DNA of 64,000 bases from Drosophila miranda (GCF_003369915.1 NW_022881614.1:26824336-26888335), one strand, 5' to 3'; counted from the first letter of the stretch, positions 36,364 through 49,197 are shown. Numbers and translations: made by a program. Notes: generated from the sequence alone by a model not told the origin.

Positions 36364-36882
36364 ATATGTATATCTAAATCAAGATCTATTTAAGACCTGT
36401 ATATCTATTTTATTTCATTAAAAATGTAAGCTTATGCGATGTACTTGAACCACAACGAAATGATTGATGCAGAAGCGTAGTCGTATCGTTGTCCTATGCG
36501 TAAACTAGTCGTTAATCGTTGGCTTAGATCGAGAGAACAAAAACTAATAATAAATTCAAGCATATTAATATAAAATCACACAACAATCTTTGCTGCAATC
36601 TGTTGCACTTTCATCTTTGTGGCATCCTTCTGGATTTGTATTTCTGCGGCTCCTTTCTGCTTTCTGCACTTTCTATCTTTCCCGCTCTTCTATCTTCGTT
36701 GTAGGTCTACAGACTATGTGGAATATACATCGATTCAATGTAATGCTACATATATACTATATGTCTAGTGTAGCGTGATTTGGCACAATTCTCTACTAAA
36801 ATTCTAGTAATTAACCCGTTTTCTGTTCGAACTCTGTATCTGTGTGGGGGAAGCGGGGAGGGGGGATCAGATCTGTAGCATT
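36364..36882 (-). other. 3' untranslated region of the GPR180-like gene
   Basis: No coding signal. AATAAA on the minus strand (plus TTTATT at 36409-36414) is the only candidate poly(A) signal I see downstream of the stop. It lies ~45 bp from the end of the R2 LTR, so R2 sits almost at the transcript end. Confidence 0.55.
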
Positions 36883-38835
36883 CTATGCCACAATATGGCT
36901 ATTCTTGTTCAGATCGGTGAGTAGTTCGGCATCCAAATCCTCTGCCTCGAGCAGATCGTTGCAGGCATCGCCGTTTAGCGAATGGGGAATGCTCGTAGAC
37001 AGCACCATGCCACGGCTCCCACTGCTCGTTCCAATCGAGATATAATCGGGCGGGGGATTCCTACGACGCTCGCGTTCGCGGACAATATGAGGAGCCTCAT
37101 TGAATTCATCCAGCTCATCCATGCCTACAGTATAGGAGCGAATCAAGATCTCTACGGATTGGCAGGGCATCCAAGGACTCACCTGCATATTTGGTGCCTG
37201 CGAGCAGGAGATATTGCCCCGCCCGATGGGGCCACAGCAGACCCGTCATCACACAGTAGGCCAGACAGTCGGCCGAGTTTGTAATGCCCTGGAGCAGCTT
37301 GTAGCGCCACATGGGGCTGATCTGCAATGCCACAATGGCCACAATGGGCAGGTAGATGAACCACACTAGGCTGGAGGCACCCAAATGCAAAAGGAAATCC
37401 AATTTCTTCGTGGAATGCTCGTATTTCATGGTGTTCCGCAGTTCATACAGGAACCACATCATAAAGGAGGTGCTGCAAGGTATCAGAGATTTTCAGAAGA
37501 GAGATTCATGGAGAAGGATGTCTAAAGGATTACCGCAGGATCAGGACAATCCAGCCGGGCCAGGTCTGGTATTCATCGATATCCGATACAATGTCAACCT
37601 CCGTCTGAAAGGGGGATACAAAAATATAAAGATCCATATATTGTACAGACGTTATGGAAGTCTCACCCGATCCCAGATGTAGAGGAACACATGGAACGCA
37701 CAGTATGGCACCCAGATGGACATTAGGATGATCCAGCCAGTGCGACTGATCTGCTGCCGGGTCACCGCCCATCCCTTGGCCAGCAGCAGGAGGATCAGCA
37801 TGAAGGTGGTCCGACTGAGTATGTCCAGCACATCGCCCGCCGCCTGCAGCCGTGGCTGGCCCACTCCATTCGCTGCATAGTGGATCAGATGGGCCGTGAT
37901 CAGTGCCAGGCTGACGAATTCGCTGAGCAGACTCAGCGTAAAGAGCTTCGTGACGGGATGCTTTTGACGCCGCACCGCATAGATCTGCATGGGCAGGAGC
38001 ACAATGTAGACGAGCAGGAAGATTAGGTACATCTCCAGGGGGGTCTGCTGGTCGTAGGAGTACTGAAAGGTGAGCGGATGTGCTGCCGAGTTGTTCGGAT
38101 GCACATTCATCAAATGGATATCATAGTGCAGTGTGTGGAGCAGTCCGCTGCTCCGGTTGCTGATCCGCGGCAGGCTCACGTGTGCGTGCCACTGGCAGGT
38201 GCTCTGGTTCTGGTAGCAGGCCACCAGGGCCATATACCAGAAGCTACAAAACAGGACGAATCACCACACTGATTGGAGGAGTTTTCGAGCTCCAAAGGAA
38301 CTCAAACTTACCGCGGCTCCGCCTCCAGGTTGATCACGTACGTAAACTGATGTCCTGGAATCACATTCGCCGGGGCATCCTCGTCGCTGCACAGCTGCCA
38401 CCTGGGACAGGGCACATGCCTGAGGAAGTCGCGCTTTCCCTGGGGATTGCACTTGGGATCATAGGCAATACTCTGCAACCGCGAGAACATCATGGAACAC
38501 GCCGCCTCCCTGCTCCGATGACTGCGGTTCCCGTAAAAGTCCAGAAATGTGGACTTGTCCAGCACCACCAGGGTCACGGGGGCCGTGTAGTTCTCCGGGG
38601 ATGTGACATTACCGTAGATATAGCCATAGGCAATGCGTCGCGTCGGGGGATCGGCCTTGTTGAAACCAAACTTCACGAGAAACTGGAAAAAGTCCGCCGT
38701 CAGGAAGTCGCCGCTTATGTGACTGGCCTCTGCCACGGGCAGGGGAAGTGGCAGGCTGCACAGCAGCAAGAGGAGCAGCCAGCACAGGGTTGGGGGCGAT
38801 GCGGCTGCTGCAGCTACTGCGGCGGTTGGGGTCAT
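36883..38835 (-). CDS. GPR180/TMEM145-like (ITR/GOST family) seven-pass membrane protein
   Basis: Five exons on the minus strand: 38835-38312, 38243-37667, 37604-37534, 37472-37183 and 37124-36883. All introns are 58-69 bp with GT-AG ends, and phases join without a stop. A signal peptide (Leu-rich stretch LCWLLLLLLCSLPLPLP) starts the protein. An extracellular domain follows with paired cysteines and N-glycosylation sites (NYT, NRS, NQS). About seven hydrophobic helices come next, from MYLIFLLVYIVLLPM to YCVMTGLLW. A charged cytoplasmic tail ends NKNSHIVA. This order fits the GPR180/TMEM145 family, thought to act in secretory traffic or signalling. I chose the ATG at 38835 because it precedes the signal peptide; an in-frame ATG at 39036 would add a Gln-rich 67-residue extension. 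No defects are seen. Confidence 0.85.
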
Positions 38836-41800
38836 GGCGAATCTTATCAGTTTTTCGGATGCTTCCTCCTTCTGCTGCTGCTGCGTCTGCTTATCTGTTG
38901 TGTTAGCCTCCACCGTGGCAGCGAATTGCCAGGGTGGCGCACCTTTGTGCATTGTGTGCAGTGCAGTCGTTTTTGCGGCGGTCGATGCTATATCTATTTT
39001 TATTTCGTTTTTACGGAAATTTCTACCAATGTCCACCGTTGTTTTTGTTGTTGTTGCTGTTTTTGTTTTATATGTTATCGATAACCACTTATCGGCCCAC
39101 TTAAGCCCCCTCTATTTAAACAGTTGAACAACTGATTGTAAATTCTTCTTGTAGACCATGCCATCTTTCCTCTGAACTTTAAAAAACCACGATATCTTTT
39201 ACCTGAACTGCGCTAAAATTATTAAATTTTCATTATCTTCGGTGGAATATTAGAATAACCCCTTGGTTAATCGTTCTCCGTCGAGGAATGTAAACCATAT
39301 TCCTCGTTTTTGATATCCTACTTGTAAACAACGAATTTCCGAGCCTGTGCAATAATCATGGTTATGCAATAAACATGTTAATGATGCGGTTCCATTCTAG
39401 AAGTGCAGTTGGATTCAGTTTATTTAAGTTCGTAACAATACGCAATTTAATTTTGTTTTGTAAATTAACGGTGGAATTCTGCCTTTGCACCCTAACGCGT
39501 TTTGAGTATTAAAATACCAGAGCTGCGTGCTGGTTGCGACAGATGTCGCTTGAGTGCAAGATCGAAGTGCGCGAATTTCAAGCTGAAGACTGGTTAACGA
39601 TAGATAAAGTGAAAAATAGCGTATAAAACATATTTTAGAGCTAATATATTATTTATTTAATGAAATGTACACAAAATTACACTTAAAATGCAATTTCGTT
39701 CTCCCACACCTGCTCACATCACACCGTTGCTCAGTCGAAAATGAGCCAGATGTCGCCTCACTGCAGTGGCCGCTAAACTTAAGCGGCTAAAAAAAGTGAG
39801 AAGATTGTATTATAAAAAGTAAAAGTACACTGGGGCGGTAATATATAATCCCTTTATTAACATTAAAGCAATAATGCGTTATATTTGCAGTGGAATATGC
39901 GATTATGGAAGAATGTGTGCAATTCAATGCACCTGTAATAGCTTTGTTAAAAAGCGCCAGATGTCGCTTCCGTAGTTAGTGAAAAGATCGCGAAAGTGCA
40001 AGTCGGAATTTGCAAGCCCGAGTGTGATTTAATTGAAAAAAAGAGATATAAAGCATATAAAAAACCAATGCCAAACATTGTACAGGTAATATACAATCCA
40101 TATATTGATATTAACATAAGAATACCCTCAAATCCACTCTAATAAGCGATTACGGAACAATGAAGGGCCGACGCGTGCACATGGCCGGCTCCCCAATGGC
40201 CACATTATCGCTTTTTCACACTCGCCCATCTCCCCGTCTCTTTTGCAATCTTCAACAATATACAGTATGTCTATTAATTGTTTGCAAAATGTAAAAAGGC
40301 ACATATGTAAGTTTGACTTCAACATGGAAAATATGAGTAAAGGCATAAGTTGGGGGAATTTTTTTTATTAACTGTTATCAAAATGTGTTTAAGCTGTAGG
40401 TATGACGAAAAAAAAGGTCAAAATTCCAAGACAAACGGTACAGAAATTAATGTATAATTCCCAAATTTATGCGATGAAATAATGGCTAAAGGGCAGCCCT
40501 TTGGGTTCTCTCCCGACTTCAAAGTCTTTTGCGTGCCCTCGCCCTAACCTCAATGCACAACGCTGTCCCGTTTATTCCTGAATAAATGCAACGTGTGCGT
40601 CGGCGAGAGGGGCGTTTGCGGGCAATTCTCACGTGGTTTGAAGCCATCATATTGTCTGCCCTGCTATTGAAAAGGTGCAAAGATTACACTTCTGGAGGCT
40701 GACAATTCCTTTGAGGTTATATTGTGTGGCGGGGGAAAAGGAAGAGCGATTGTGGTTTTGCATACAAAATGTGTGAAAAGAAATTGAAATCTACATTTCT
40801 ATTGTGTTTTGAAAGGGGATGAAACATTGATTTGCGGCGGGGGTGTGGAAAGGGGGGAACATCACTGTACGAGTTAGCATTGACTTTGCAGATTCTAGCA
40901 GCCACCTCAGTCACCCTCACTTTGTGCTTTTGCTGCTTCCATCTCCTCCCCTCACCCTTTGGTCCTTACAGCCAGCCACTGACCCAGTTATTCGACCAAT
41001 TCTTACTCATTTCTCCACTCATTTATTGATGACATGACAATAAGAAAAATAATACAAAACAAAAAGAATAGAAGAGAAGGAGGAATAAATTCATGAGAGT
41101 TACAGTTCATTCAGTTGTGCAAACGGTAAGTGTGTGGATGTATGGGTGTAATAAGCAAACAGGCAGAAATGTATTTGTGTATTTCGACTTCGAAACGCTG
41201 CAGTGTTAATTTTTTTCCAATTAGCAACGAAAGCGTGGTGATTTCGCTTGCTTAGATAAGAAGCAAGAGTGTTAGAAGAGGTCAGCTATACTTGCGTGCA
41301 ATCGGAAGAAGAGTGAGAAGAGAGATCCACCATTCAATTGGAAGGGGAAAAGTCAGTAACAGCAAGCAGTCGATCAGAAAAATCAGTATAAACACACATA
41401 TTTCCACACAAATGCTGAAGTAAAATAGGGCTACAAATTATTTGGCATAAACGAACAGCAAATATTAAACACACCAACACATGTGTACATATGGGCACAA
41501 GCCAAGAGTTCATTTGAATGCGGAGAAGGAGAGAGATAGGCAGAGAGTGAGAGACACGACCCTAATAGAAATCGACAAGGTTGGCAAAAATACAAAAAGC
41601 AACAACGGGACGAAGGCAATTTGTCGTCGTAGATGTCTGTCTGTCCCCCCCCCATCCGCCATCCTAGCTAGAGTAAACGATTCATTGAAATGCCAGCGAC
41701 GAAACGGAGACGGACAATGAAGGTTCTTCTAGGGAGGGGAGTGAAAGTTTTTCGGTATGATTTTTGCCAACTTTGCAACAATTTTATTTTGTTATTGATT

Positions 41801-42069
41801 AGAGGCGCGCCTGGGTTTATATTTGCCACACCCCTCCCCACCCCTCACACACACTTTTAATAGTAGTAGTACCCCCCACAAGTGAGGGAGACAGGCTGAT
41901 CAGCCGTTTATTGCCCATCGATCAGCATTCGATACTAAACCTTACGTTTCTTTTATTTATAAATAGATTTACGTTTGATGGGACTACGAAAAAAAGTTTA
42001 TTCGGTTTAAAGGTGAGTCAAAAGTTCTTTTATTTGTTAATTATAGCAACTAATTCGTGTACTTTTCCA
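38836..42069. other. 5' leader of the GPR180-like gene, then non-coding DNA
   Basis: CAA/CAG-rich leader to ~39070, then AT-rich sequence without supported genes. Around 39535-40140 three segments share CAGATGTCGC(C/T)T with similar surroundings (see findings). Confidence 0.5.
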
Positions 42070-42264
42070 TCAATTGAAGAACATGCGCCGCACAAATCGA
42101 GCCGTGAAGTAATATATGATCTCAGAGAAGCTCAAAGCACTGCAGCCCAGAAAGAACACCACCAGGCCGCCAATATAAACTGAAAAAGAAAAGAGTTCCG
42201 TAAGGTTCTCCATACAGGTATTGCCCCGAAAACTCACCCAAGACATCGGCAAAGGAGAAGAGCA
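42070..42264 (-). pseudogene. pickpocket (DEG/ENaC channel) C-terminal exons
   Basis: The last exon, 42179-42070, reads YIGGLVVFFLGCSALSFSEI then IYYFTARFVRR. This is the second transmembrane helix of DEG/ENaC sodium channels, including the GCS selectivity-filter-like triplet. A 58-bp intron (42237-42180) precedes it. A 27-nt exon (42264-42238) encodes LFSFADVLG, matching the family's pre-TM2 pattern. Upstream the frame closes, and I find no exon for the Cys-rich extracellular domain. Probably the 3' end of the gene whose first exon lies at 48.5 kb. Confidence 0.72.
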
Positions 42265-42655
42265 CTGTAGATTAGCGCCCAAAAACCAGACACGCGAGCG
42301 CTAGCCACACAAGTGGTGTGGGTGATGTGTGTGGGAGAGAAACCAGTATTAAGCGGAATAAGAACCAGGACAAGCACAACATCAAAAATAACAACATCAT
42401 CAAAATAACAAGGCAAGTGAGCAAAAATTATGATTAAATGTACAAAACTTTCGCCGCACGCAAAAGCGCGAAAAAAAAATGTTGAAGATGAAAACTTTTG
42501 CTCCCATAAGACTCTGAAATACAATAATTGCATATTTCAGGGCGTCCCGGCTGCGTGCAACTTTTGCGCTTATTATTTTTTATAGCCCGGACTACAATTT
42601 TGATGTTTGTTTAAGGCGAAGCGAATGCTCTGCTGCTCCCCCGAAAATATTCGCT

Positions 42656-43774
42656 TATTATACTCAAAATGAGTATTGGGGTATATTAGATTTGTGGTAA
42701 AAGTGGATGTGTGTAACGTCCAGAAGGAATCGTTTCCGACCCCATAAAGTATATATATTCTTGATCAGCATCAATCGCCGAGTCGATCGAGCCATGTCTG
42801 TCTGTCAATCTGTCCGTCTGTCCGACCGTCCGTCTGTCCGTCTGTCCGTCCCCTTCAGCGCCTAGTGCTCAAAGACTATAAGAGCTAGAGCAACGATGTT
42901 TTGTATCCATACTTCTGTGATATGTCACTGCTACAAAAATATTTCAAAACTTCGCCCCGCCCACTTCCGCCCCCACAAAGGACGAAAATCTGTGGCATCC
43001 ACATTTTTAAAGATACGATAAAACCAAAAACGCAGAATCGTAGAGGATGACTATATGTTTTAGAATGTAAGATCTCAACCAGATCGTATCATTATTATAG
43101 CCAGAATCAAGAAAACAATTTCATTCTTTCTCGCTCTGTCTCTCTCTAACACACAGGTTTCATGGTCGGTTTTGCCAATTGCAAAATATGAGTTCAAGGA
43201 TCTCAGAGACTACAAAAGCTAGAGCAACCAAATTTGGTATCCACACTCCTAATATATCGGACCGAAACGAGTTTGTTTCAAAATTTCGCCACACCCCCTT
43301 CCGCCCCCGCAAAGGACCTAAATCTGGGGATATTCAAAAATCTCAGAGACTATTAAGGCTAGAGTAAACAAATTTGGTATCCGCACTCCTGTTAGATCTT
43401 ACTATAAAACGTGTATCTCAAAATTTCGCCCCACCCCCTTCCGCCCACACAAAGGACGAAAATCTGTTGCATCCACAATATTGCACATTCGAGAAAACTA
43501 AAAACGCAGAATCATAGATAATGACCATATCTATCAGATTGCTGAATCTGGATCAGATCAGATCATTTTTATAGCCAATAGGAACAAATCAATTTGCAGT
43601 GGCTACGCAGCGTCCGACGTCACGCTCAGACTGATTTTATGTCTCTCTCGCACGCACTCTTTGTCGTTTCGTTTAATATTAGCGGCGTCTGCCGGAGGAG
43701 AGCCATACTGACTTAGTATCGGGTATAACCGTAGAGTTGCGGTGTCCGCAGCAACTCACAACGTTCCCCTCGTT
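42656..43774 (+). mobile_element. helentron copy G, first unit of a tandem trimer
   Basis: 1.12 kb. Its 5' end lacks the CCCGA of TTATACCCGATACTC (reads TTATTATACTC). The 3' end runs straight into copy H at CCCTCGTTATACCCG, sharing TT. Confidence 0.92.
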
Positions 43775-44893
43775 ATACCCGATACTCAAAATGAGTATTG
43801 GGGTATATTAGATTTGTGGTAAAAGTGGATGTGTGTAACGTCCAAAAGGAATCGTTTCCGACCCCATAAAGTATATATATTCTTGATCAGCATCAATAGC
43901 CGAGTCGATTGAGCCATGTCTGTCTGTCCGTCTGTCCGTCTGTCCGTCCGTCCGTCTGTCCGTCTTTCCGTCCCCTTCAGCGCCTAGTGCTCAAAGACTA
44001 TAAGAGCTAGAGCAACGATGTTTTGGATCCAGACTTCTGTGATATGTCACTGCAACAAGAATATTTCAAAACTTTGCCCCGCCCACTTCCGCCCCCACAA
44101 AGGGCGAAAATCTGTGGCATCCACAATTTCGACGATACGAGAAAACTAAAAACGCAGAATCGTAGAAGATGACTATATCTTCTAGAGTGCAAAATCGGAA
44201 CCAGATCGTATAATTATTATAGCCAGCATCAAGAAAACAATTTCATTTTTTCTCGCCCTGTCTCTCTCTAACACGTAGCATAGGCGGCTTTGCTTAGAGT
44301 AAAACATTAGCGCCTAGATCTCAGAGACTACAAAAGCTAGAGCAACCAAATTTGGTATCCACACTCCTAATATATCGGACCGAGACGAGTTTGTTTCAAA
44401 ATTTCGCCACACCCCCTTCCGCCCCCGCAAAGGATGAAAATCTGGGGATATTCACAAATCTCAGAGACTATTAAGGCTAGAGTAACCAAATTTGGTATCC
44501 GCACTCCTGTTAGATCTCACTATAAAACGTATATCTCAAAATTTCGCCCCACCCCCTTCCGCCCCCACAAAGGACGAAAATCTGTTGCATCCACAATATT
44601 GAGGATACGAGAAAACTAAAATCGCAGAATCATAGATAATGATCATATATATCAGATTGCTGAATCTGGATCAGATCAGATCATTTTTATAGCCAAAAGG
44701 AACAAATCAATTTGCACTGGCTACGCAGCACCCGACGTCACGCTCAGACTGATTTTCTGTCTCTCTCGCACGCACTCCTTGTCGTGTCGTTTAATATTAG
44801 CGGCGTCTGCCGGAGGAGAGCCATACTGACTTAGTATCGGGTATAACTGTAGAGTTGCGGTGTCCGCAGCAACTCACAACGTTCCCCCTCGTT
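43773..44893 (+). mobile_element. helentron copy H, middle unit of the trimer
   Basis: 1.12 kb with both termini, joined head to tail with G and I with no spacer. The 3' end holds GAGTTGCGG...CCGCAGCAACTC, which can form a hairpin, and the short inverted AGTATCGGGTATAA. Confidence 0.93.
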
Positions 44894-46008
44894 ATACCCG
44901 ATACTCAAAATGAGTATTGGGGTATATTAGAGTTGTGGTAAAAGTGGATGTGTGTAACGTCCAGAAGGAATCGTTTCCGACCCAATAAAGTATATATATT
45001 CTTGATCAGCATCAATAGCCGAGTCGATTGGGCCCTGTCTGTCTGTCCGTCTGTCCGTCTGTCCGTCCGTCCGTCTGTCCGTCCCCTTCAGCGCCTAGTG
45101 CTCAAAGACTATAAGAGCTAGAGCAACGATGTTTTGGATCCAGACTTCTGTGATATGTCACTGCTACAAAAATATTTCAAAACTTCGCCCCGCCCCCTTC
45201 CGCCCCCACAAAGGACGAAAATCTGTGGCATTCACAATTTTAAAGGTTTGAGAAAACCAAAAACGTAGAATTGTAGAGAATGACCATATCTTTAAGACTG
45301 CGAAATCTGAATTGGATCGTATTATTATTATAGCCAGCATCAAGAAAACAATTTCATTTTTTCTCGCCCTGTCTCTCTCTAACACACACGTAGCATAGGC
45401 GGCTTTGCTTAGAGTAAAACATTAGCGCCTAGACCTCAGAGACTACAAAAGCTAAAGCAACCAAATTTGGTATCCACACTCCTAATATATCGGACCAAAA
45501 CGAGTTTGTTTCAAAATTTTGCCACACCCCCTTCCGCCCCCGCAAAGGACGAAAATCTGGGGATATTCAAAAATTTCAGAGACTATTAAGGCTAGAGTAA
45601 CCAAATTTGGTATCCGCACTCCTGTTAGATCTCACTATAAAACGTATATCTCAAAATTTCGCCCCACCCTCTTCCGCCCCCACAAAGGACGAAAATCTGT
45701 TGCATCCACAATATTGCACATTCGAGAAAACTAAAAACGCAGAATCATAGATAATGACCATATCTATCAGATTGCTGAATCTGGATCAGATCAGATCATT
45801 TTCATAGCCAATAGGAACAAACCAATTTGCAGTGGCTACGCAGCGCCCGACGTCACGCTCAGACTGATTTTCTGTCTCTCTCGCACGCACTCTTTGTCGT
45901 GTCGTTTAATATTAGCGGCGTCTGCCGGAGGAGAGCCATACTGACTTAGTATCGGGTATAACTGTAGAGTTGCGGTGTCCGCAGCAACTCACAACGTTCC
46001 CCCTCGTT
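44892..46008 (+). mobile_element. helentron copy I, last unit of the trimer
   Basis: 1.12 kb with both termini; ends CCCCCTCGTT before a T run at 46007-46020. Confidence 0.93.
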
Positions 46009-48095
46009 TTGTTTTTTTTTCGTGTGGTCCTTGCTTCCGTGACAGCTGAGTGCTGTGCTTTGTCTAACACCACAAAATTCCTTTTGGACATCATACATAT
46101 ATGACAGACCCCCCCGGCCATTTCCCGTCCGTCCGTCTGTCCGTTCGTCTGTCTGGTGTGCAATTTATTTGCTTTGTTTCATCATCCCGACACTCATATG
46201 CATGAAATTTGTGCGTGAATGAGGCCCAGTGATGCATGTTTGATGCCGTAATACTCGTTATGCGAGACGTGCATGAAGGACTCTGAAGGGTTGTTCCGTT
46301 CCGGCGTACGGTTGCCAGAGTTATGCGAATCAGAAATTTCCAGACTTGGATTTCGGTGTGGGATTTCATATGTGAGATTCCTGCACCCCTCCCCCACTGA
46401 GAAGTTGTTTTTAAGAGTTTTAAGCCAAGCGATAAGCAAGATCGTGGGGCGCCTCAATCAAGGGATTGTAGCCTTCCGAGGGGGTACCCAAAATCGGGAC
46501 TGAAAAGCTGGCAGCATTGATGAGACTGGAATGGTAATTAAAGCCCACCCAATCCCTGAAATAACTTCTTTTTTTTTTGAATACTTCATTGATGGCTTTG
46601 TTTTATATTGTATTTTTTGTTTGCCTCTAAACAGAGCTTTTGCTGCGATGCTGCACTCCCATGGAGACACGACCCTAATCCTGTGCGTGTTTTGCATTTG
46701 CATTTGCAGTTTTTGGTTCCGGATTAGGCGCCTCCTGCCACAGGCACAGCCACAGGCAGGGACTGTGCAGGGGCCACCATACACACCTGTCCTGGCACTA
46801 AAGCCCTCATATAAGGTGGTTGCCATAACAACGCTTGTAAAATTGAGGTTATCACATGTCAGCGGCACAGACTCTTTTCCTCTTTCCCCTCTTTTCCTCC
46901 TTTCCCTCTTTCCCTCTGGTTTATGCATTTTTTTTTGTGGTTTTCAGATTGTTTTTTGTGTGGGCCCTGCTTTATATATTTTTGTGGAAAATGTTGTAGT
47001 TCTGCGAGTGAAGTGTAGTGGGCGGACTTAAGCTCTGGTTGCAGGTTGCAGGTCGGAGGTCGGAGGTTGGAGTTGTGTATAATCCAGAAATTTGTGCGTC
47101 ACAAGCTGATTTTTTGCCATGGTAAAGCATATTCCTGCACTGTTCTATTTTTGTACGAATGGGGAATACATTTCACAGATCATTCGCCCGAGCTCTCAGT
47201 GGCCTCCTCCCATTTGGGGCGGGGGGCAGCACCTGTCAGTGGTGCTTGGGGGACGGGGGGGCCTGTCCAAAAACTAGCAATAATTGTAATTGAGCTCATT
47301 TTATGGGAAAGAAAGTGGAGACTACACTGCACTGCCACAAACAAAGTGAGCCTTTAAATGCAGTATTTTTCAGTATTTTTCAGTATTTTTTAAAGTATAA
47401 TTTTCGAATTTTTAGAAATTATTTCCTTCTATTTTTTTTGAATATTTTTTGGAAATTTTTCTAGGGGGAATATTGAAGATCTTTCAGTGTACGCCCTTGG
47501 CGCTAGCCCTCTCCTTGGCCTGGCTGTGTTATCCACTAATTAACCCTCAGCCGCCCTCTGACAGATTTGCCACCCCCGCGCCGCTCCGCTCCTCTACGCC
47601 CTGCATCCGGCTGCCCTTCCGTGCCAGGACCAAGACCAAAACCTCTCTCTCTGGCTGTGTGTAATCCTGTTTGTCATGTCATGTCAGTTTTTAAGGATTT
47701 ATTGCACCGCACGAAAAATCCAAATCCCTTCCCGAGCCGCACACAAAACAGAAGATGTGTGGGGAAATATATAGTATTTCTCTGGGCCCAGTCCCAGGAC
47801 CTTGGCACGCACTTCCTTTAAGTCCTCGACTTGTAGTTTTGTATCGTTTTAGATTTCCACTCTACGGCGGTGGGCCAAAATAATCCCGTGGAAAAGTTCT
47901 ACTTGCGGCTTGTGGCCGCGTAATGAGGCTTAACTGAAATTTCGCTTGTAAATTAATTGAGTGGAATTGTTGGCCAAATATTTGATTAAAAATTAAAGGG
48001 CTTTCTGGGACTCTATTTGTGGGACTTCCAACGGATTCTCCCTTTGCAGGAGACTCCCTGAAAGACCTCTACAGCAGGACGACAGCAGGACTCAC
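46009..48095. other. non-coding DNA between pickpocket fragments
   Basis: Probably former intron and intergenic sequence. I looked for the missing extracellular-domain exons (FPAVTIC-like, Cys-rich) and saw none. Frames such as 46458-46928 lack domain features. Confidence 0.5.
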
Positions 48096-48532
48096 CGTTA
48101 GACGAAATTTAAGCCGAGTTTGGCCAAATAAATGAAGCCGTGTATGGAGGAGCCCTGCAGGAACGCGATAATGAATGCGTGCACCTTGGCCCCCAGCTTG
48201 GTGGCGCCCCGTTTCTCGTCCGGAATTTGCTCTGGGACCTGCTCCTGCTCTTTCGGACCGCCCTTTGATGCCGGCGGGGGCTGCCACAATGGAGGTCGTC
48301 GAATGCAGCGAATGCTGCGCTGCTGATTAACGGGAACGTGGTCGTCATTAGCATTTGGAATTGTTTTTGTGCCGCCCGCATCGAGTCCCGGAATCTGCTT
48401 TTGCGCATTGCCGGGAAAGAGGAGCAGACCAGTTCCCAGCCGGGGCTGCAGCGAGGCCGTCGACGATGTTCGCCGCGAGTGGGATGTGGATTCATCGTTG
48501 CCGTCCCAGCTTTCAGCGCTGTTCCTCCCCAT
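48096..48532 (-). pseudogene. pickpocket (DEG/ENaC) first exon with a terminal nonsense codon
   Basis: 144 codons from ATG 48532. A low-complexity cytoplasmic N-terminus (SHSRRTSSTASLQ) leads to AFLQGSSIHGFIYLAKLGLN, the conserved pre-TM1 segment of pickpocket proteins (xSxHGxxY). The family then has an acidic-Arg step (V-E-R) before TM1. Here the last full codon is TAA (48100-48098), followed by CG and a strong donor, GTGAGT (48095). GAA to TAA would explain it. The TM1 and extracellular exons are not found downstream. The family forms amiloride-sensitive Na+ channels in sensory cells. Confidence 0.7.
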
Positions 48533-49197
48533 CGTCGCTGGCTAGGGATGGGCGATGCTGGAAGACAGAATTAAAACTGGTTTTAGGAGTGAAAGAAGAC
48601 TTCAATTATTCGCAGTCGATGGGGAGATTGTCCAGCAACGAGGAGGGGCGGGACATGGTTTAAGCCCACGTATTTTCGCTTTGCGGTTCAGTTCTCAGGT
48701 CTTGTTGTTTCGTGCCTCCGTTTGCTGTTCATTAAATATAAATGCGTTGCTTTAAATATGTTTTTGCGGTGCGGCAGCAGGTGCCAGCCACCAGCCACCA
48801 GGACAACAATAAATCATTATTGGAGTTTTTAATGCGCTGTAAATTATGCCCAATGTCCGATGCTCCAGTCGAGTAAATCCATTGAGTGACGAGGACGGCG
48901 CACAGAATGCGGCCCTACTGCATATATCCCCGCTTCATCGTAATCATTCAGTATTCAGTATTCCATGATTGTGGACGGGCTATAACTTTGTTAAAGGCTG
49001 AAGAGATTGCGATTAAAATGGTAATTGGATGGGCCCTCAGATTGATCTCAGTCAGTTTTCAGTTTGATAACTGTATCCGCAGCAGGGTTGCCGCCCACCC
49101 AGGAAACAGGGTTGCCCTGGCACTGACATTACACGTCATTGTTTTGACAGTTTTACGTTGAAATTCGATTGATTCTCCGTTTGGTCTGCAAGCGGAA
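48533..49197. other. intergenic interval between divergent genes
   Basis: Should hold the promoters of the pickpocket relic (minus) and the Cys-rich gene (plus). No specific site is identified. Confidence 0.45.

Noticed and set aside
38182..39127. Plus-strand frames overlapping the GPR180-like exon 1
   Set aside because: They are antisense shadows of a well-supported minus-strand exon with proper splice sites.
8059..46008. Repeated ~60-73-codon frames within helentron copies (for example 15800-16021, 19921-20142, 45164-45385)
   Set aside because: The same short frame recurs because the element recurs; helentrons of this type are non-autonomous, and the frames show no known motif.
46458..46928. 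156-codon minus-strand frame as a possible pickpocket middle exon
   Set aside because: No FPAVTIC-type motif or the expected Cys pattern; starts in a purine-rich tract.
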